Of a stretch of 8,555 nucleotides of DNA, positions 6,980 through 8,555 are shown piece after piece. Source of the stretch: Limnohabitans sp. (GTDB taxonomy: Bacteria > Pseudomonadota > Gammaproteobacteria > Burkholderiales > Burkholderiaceae_C); contig JAKFXJ010000317.1 of assembly GCA_021731425.1 (NCBI GenBank), positions 1 through 8,555 on the forward strand, in the 5' to 3' direction. The notes under the pieces were generated by a model that did not search any database, was not told where the DNA came from, and saw nothing but the letters and a program-made list of their open reading frames with translations. A program made the translations under genes and the position numbers. Numbering within the stretch: position 1 is the stretch's first letter; each line of letters opens with the position of its first letter.

Positions 6980-7720
6980 ATGATCCTGATCCCCGCCATT
7001 GACCTCAAAGACGGCCACTGCGTTCGCCTCAAGCAAGGCGATATGGACCAAGCCACGACATTCGGCGAAGACCCGGCCGCCATGGCCCGCACCTGGCTGG
7101 AAAAAGGCGCACGCCGTTTGCACCTGGTGGATCTGAACGGCGCATTTGCGGGCAAGCCGCAAAACTTCAGCGCCATCAAGTCCATCCTCAAGGCCGTAGG
7201 CGACGACATCCCGGTGCAGCTGGGTGGTGGTATCCGCGACTTGGACACGATTGAAAAATACATCGACAGCGGCCTGCGCTACGTCATCATCGGCACCGCC
7301 GCCGTCAAGAACCCCGGCTTTTTGAAAGACGCCTGCACCGCCTTTGGCGGCCACATCATCGTGGGCCTGGACGCCAAAGACGGCAAAGTCGCCACCGACG
7401 GCTGGAGCAAGCTCACCGGCCACGAAGTGGTGGACCTGGCCAAGAAGTTCGAAGACTGGGGTGTCGAGTCCATCATCTACACCGACATTGGCCGCGACGG
7501 CATGCTGAGCGGCATCAACATTGACGCCACCGTCAAGCTGGCCCAAGCCCTGACCATCCCTGTGATCGCTTCCGGTGGGCTGTCCAATATGGCCGACATC
7601 GAGCAGCTGTGCGCCGTGGAAGATGAAGGCGTGGAAGGCGTGATCTGCGGCCGCGCCGTGTATTCGGGCGACCTCGACTTCGCGCTGGCGCAGCAACGCG
7701 CCGACGAACTCAACGGCTGA
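6980..7720 (+). CDS. hisA: Phosphoribosylformimino-5-aminoimidazole carboxamide ribotide isomerase (HisA)
   Basis: A 246-residue (beta-alpha)8-barrel enzyme that isomerises ProFAR to PRFAR, the substrate of HisHF. The N-terminus [20 protein letters not shown] carries the catalytic Asp8. The internal half-barrel repeat is visible: [12 protein letters not shown] (80-91) with [10 protein letters not shown] (103-112), and [13 protein letters not shown] (195-207) with [10 protein letters not shown] (221-230), the two phosphate-binding sites. [15 protein letters not shown] (128-142) holds the second catalytic Asp131, and [12 protein letters not shown] (167-178) is the conserved HisA loop. HisA-specific features ([18 protein letters not shown]) separate it from HisF. 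The start follows the T-rich spacer and has no visible ribosome site. Length is normal. Confidence 0.97.
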   Translation: MILIPAIDLKDGHCVRLKQGDMDQATTFGEDPAAMARTWLEKGARRLHLVDLNGAFAGKPQNFSAIKSILKAVGDDIPVQLGGGIRDLDTIEKYIDSGLRYVIIGTAAVKNPGFLKDACTAFGGHIIVGLDAKDGKVATDGWSKLTGHEVVDLAKKFEDWGVESIIYTDIGRDGMLSGINIDATVKLAQALTIPVIASGGLSNMADIEQLCAVEDEGVEGVICGRAVYSGDLDFALAQQRADELNG

Positions 7721-7741
7721 TCCTTTCCCTCGCTGTTACCC
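7721..7741 (+). other. Pyrimidine-rich hisA-mutarotase spacer
   Basis: A 21-base gap made mostly of C and T, without hairpin, T-run terminator or Shine-Dalgarno. Nothing in it separates the mutarotase gene from the his transcript, so readthrough from hisA is the simplest reading. Confidence 0.4.
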
Positions 7742-8555
7742 ATGAGCGCTCAGGCCACTTGTCGCGACACCGCGTTCGCGGGCCTGCCCGCTTGCGAGTT
7801 GGCGCTGCCGCAAGGCGACCGCTTGCGGGTGGCGCTGCACGGTGCGCATGTGCTGTCTTGGGTGTCCGGCGGTCAAGAGCGCTTGTACCTCAGCCCCCAA
7901 AGTATTTTGGACGGCCAAGCCGCCATTCGCGGTGGTGTGCCTGTGTGTTTTCCACAGTTCAACCAACGCGGCCCCATGGCCGACCGTTTGCCCAAACACG
8001 GCTTTGCCCGCAACGTGGCTTGGTTGGCCGATGCGCCCGAACTGGGTGCCGAGCATGCCCGCCTCACGCTGCGCCTGAAGGACAACTCCCAAACCCGCGC
8101 CTGGTGGCCCCAAGCCTTTGCCTTGGCGCTGCACATCGATCTGAGCCCGGGTGCCTTGCAACTGACGCTGGACGTGCACAACACAGACACCCAAGCGCTG
8201 GCGTTCTCTGGCGCACTGCACACCTATTTGGCTGTGATAGACGTGACGCAGGCCACGCTGCAGGGCTTGGGTGGTCAGCCCGAGTGGGATTCACTCACCG
8301 ACACCCATGCGCCAGCGGCCGACACGCTGCGATTTGCCGCCGAATTTGACCGCGTGTATGAAGCCGGGCCACAGCCCATGACGCTGAACGATACATTGCA
8401 CATCAGCCAAAGCCCCAGCTGGGCCAACACCGTGGTCTGGAACCCTGCGCAAGACCTGTGCAAGCGCCTGGCCGATATGCCCGACGACGGCTGGCGGAAC
8501 ATGCTCTGCGTCGAAGCCGCCCAAGTCTACGAGCCCATCACCTTGCCTGCGGGTG
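7742..8555 (+). CDS. D-hexose-6-phosphate mutarotase-like protein (aldose 1-epimerase superfamily), 3' end outside window
   Basis: An open frame from ATG 7742 to the window edge, 271 codons, with no stop. It resembles YeaD-type enzymes, which interconvert alpha and beta anomers of hexose 6-phosphates. Signs are HGAHVLSW (33-40), the hallmark IRGGVPVCFPQFNQRG (62-77), LPKHGFARNVAW (83-94) with the likely catalytic His86, ALHTYLAV (158-165) with the second His160, EFDRVY (201-206), VVWNP (231-235) and MLCVEAAQV (254-262) with Glu258 in the position of the catalytic Glu. Family members are about 270-300 residues, so only a few tens of residues at most are missing. It starts 21 bases after hisA, same strand, with no clear ribosome site, so it is probably co-transcribed. 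It has no known role in histidine synthesis. The substrate is inferred from similarity only. Confidence 0.9.
   Translation, partial: MSAQATCRDTAFAGLPACELALPQGDRLRVALHGAHVLSWVSGGQERLYLSPQSILDGQAAIRGGVPVCFPQFNQRGPMADRLPKHGFARNVAWLADAPELGAEHARLTLRLKDNSQTRAWWPQAFALALHIDLSPGALQLTLDVHNTDTQALAFSGALHTYLAVIDVTQATLQGLGGQPEWDSLTDTHAPAADTLRFAAEFDRVYEAGPQPMTLNDTLHISQSPSWANTVVWNPAQDLCKRLADMPDDGWRNMLCVEAAQVYEPITLPAG

Noticed and set aside
6086..7696. A 536-residue open frame on the - strand across hisB, hisH and hisA
   Set aside because: It mirrors three well-supported genes and is rich in His, Gln and Gly in the way antisense frames of GC-rich genes are; no family features, so a codon-bias shadow.
1..8555. 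Mobile element, CRISPR, tRNA/rRNA, prophage or defence genes
   Set aside because: Nearly all bases are in recognised housekeeping genes with even base composition; no transposase, integrase, regular repeat array or cloverleaf was seen.

Overview
This window is ordinary, compact chromosomal DNA of a betaproteobacterium, most likely Burkholderiales and probably Comamonadaceae (Limnohabitans/Rhodoferax/Curvibacter-like). The evidence is moderately high GC with strong G/C third positions, a short-form HisG, a monofunctional HisB, and the gene order exporter - bolA family - murA - hisGDCBHA. The genus is an inference from gene order and protein flavour. All ten genes lie on the + strand, and gaps between them are at most 48 bases.

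Region 1 (1-1318) is the end of an envelope-transport block. It holds the C-terminal part of an ABC ATPase (gene begins before the window), its overlapping ABC-2 type permease, and a BolA/IbaG-family gene. Region 2 (1357-2622) is murA, the first committed step of peptidoglycan synthesis. The ibaG-murA pairing matches the well-known enterobacterial order (mla genes - ibaG - murA), here with an ABC-2 exporter immediately upstream of ibaG.

Region 3 (2619-7720) is a histidine biosynthesis operon in the order hisG-hisD-hisC-hisB-hisH-hisA. Three junctions (murA/hisG, hisD/hisC, hisC/hisB) are 4-base ATGA overlaps and hisG/hisD are 2 bases apart. This suggests coupled translation, with the his genes in the same transcript as murA. 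Together the enzymes cover PRPP+ATP condensation (HisG), the ProFAR isomerase (HisA), the glutaminase half of IGP synthase (HisH), IGP dehydratase (HisB), the aminotransferase (HisC) and the terminal dehydrogenase (HisD). Not in the window are hisF, hisI/hisE, the HisZ partner that a short HisG needs, and a histidinol-phosphate phosphatase.

Region 4 (7742-end) is a D-hexose-6-phosphate mutarotase-like (YeaD/aldose 1-epimerase superfamily) gene that runs off the right edge. It sits where hisF would often be expected. It has no stop codon in the window.

I saw no RNA genes, mobile elements, CRISPR arrays, prophage genes or pseudogenes, and no stretch over 300 bases without a gene. I found no evidence of a novel system. 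The points worth a second look are modest: the mutarotase after hisA, the chain of stop/start overlaps, a small UUCG hairpin before murA, a T-rich hisH-hisA spacer, and an anti-Shine-Dalgarno-like octamer at the hisB start.
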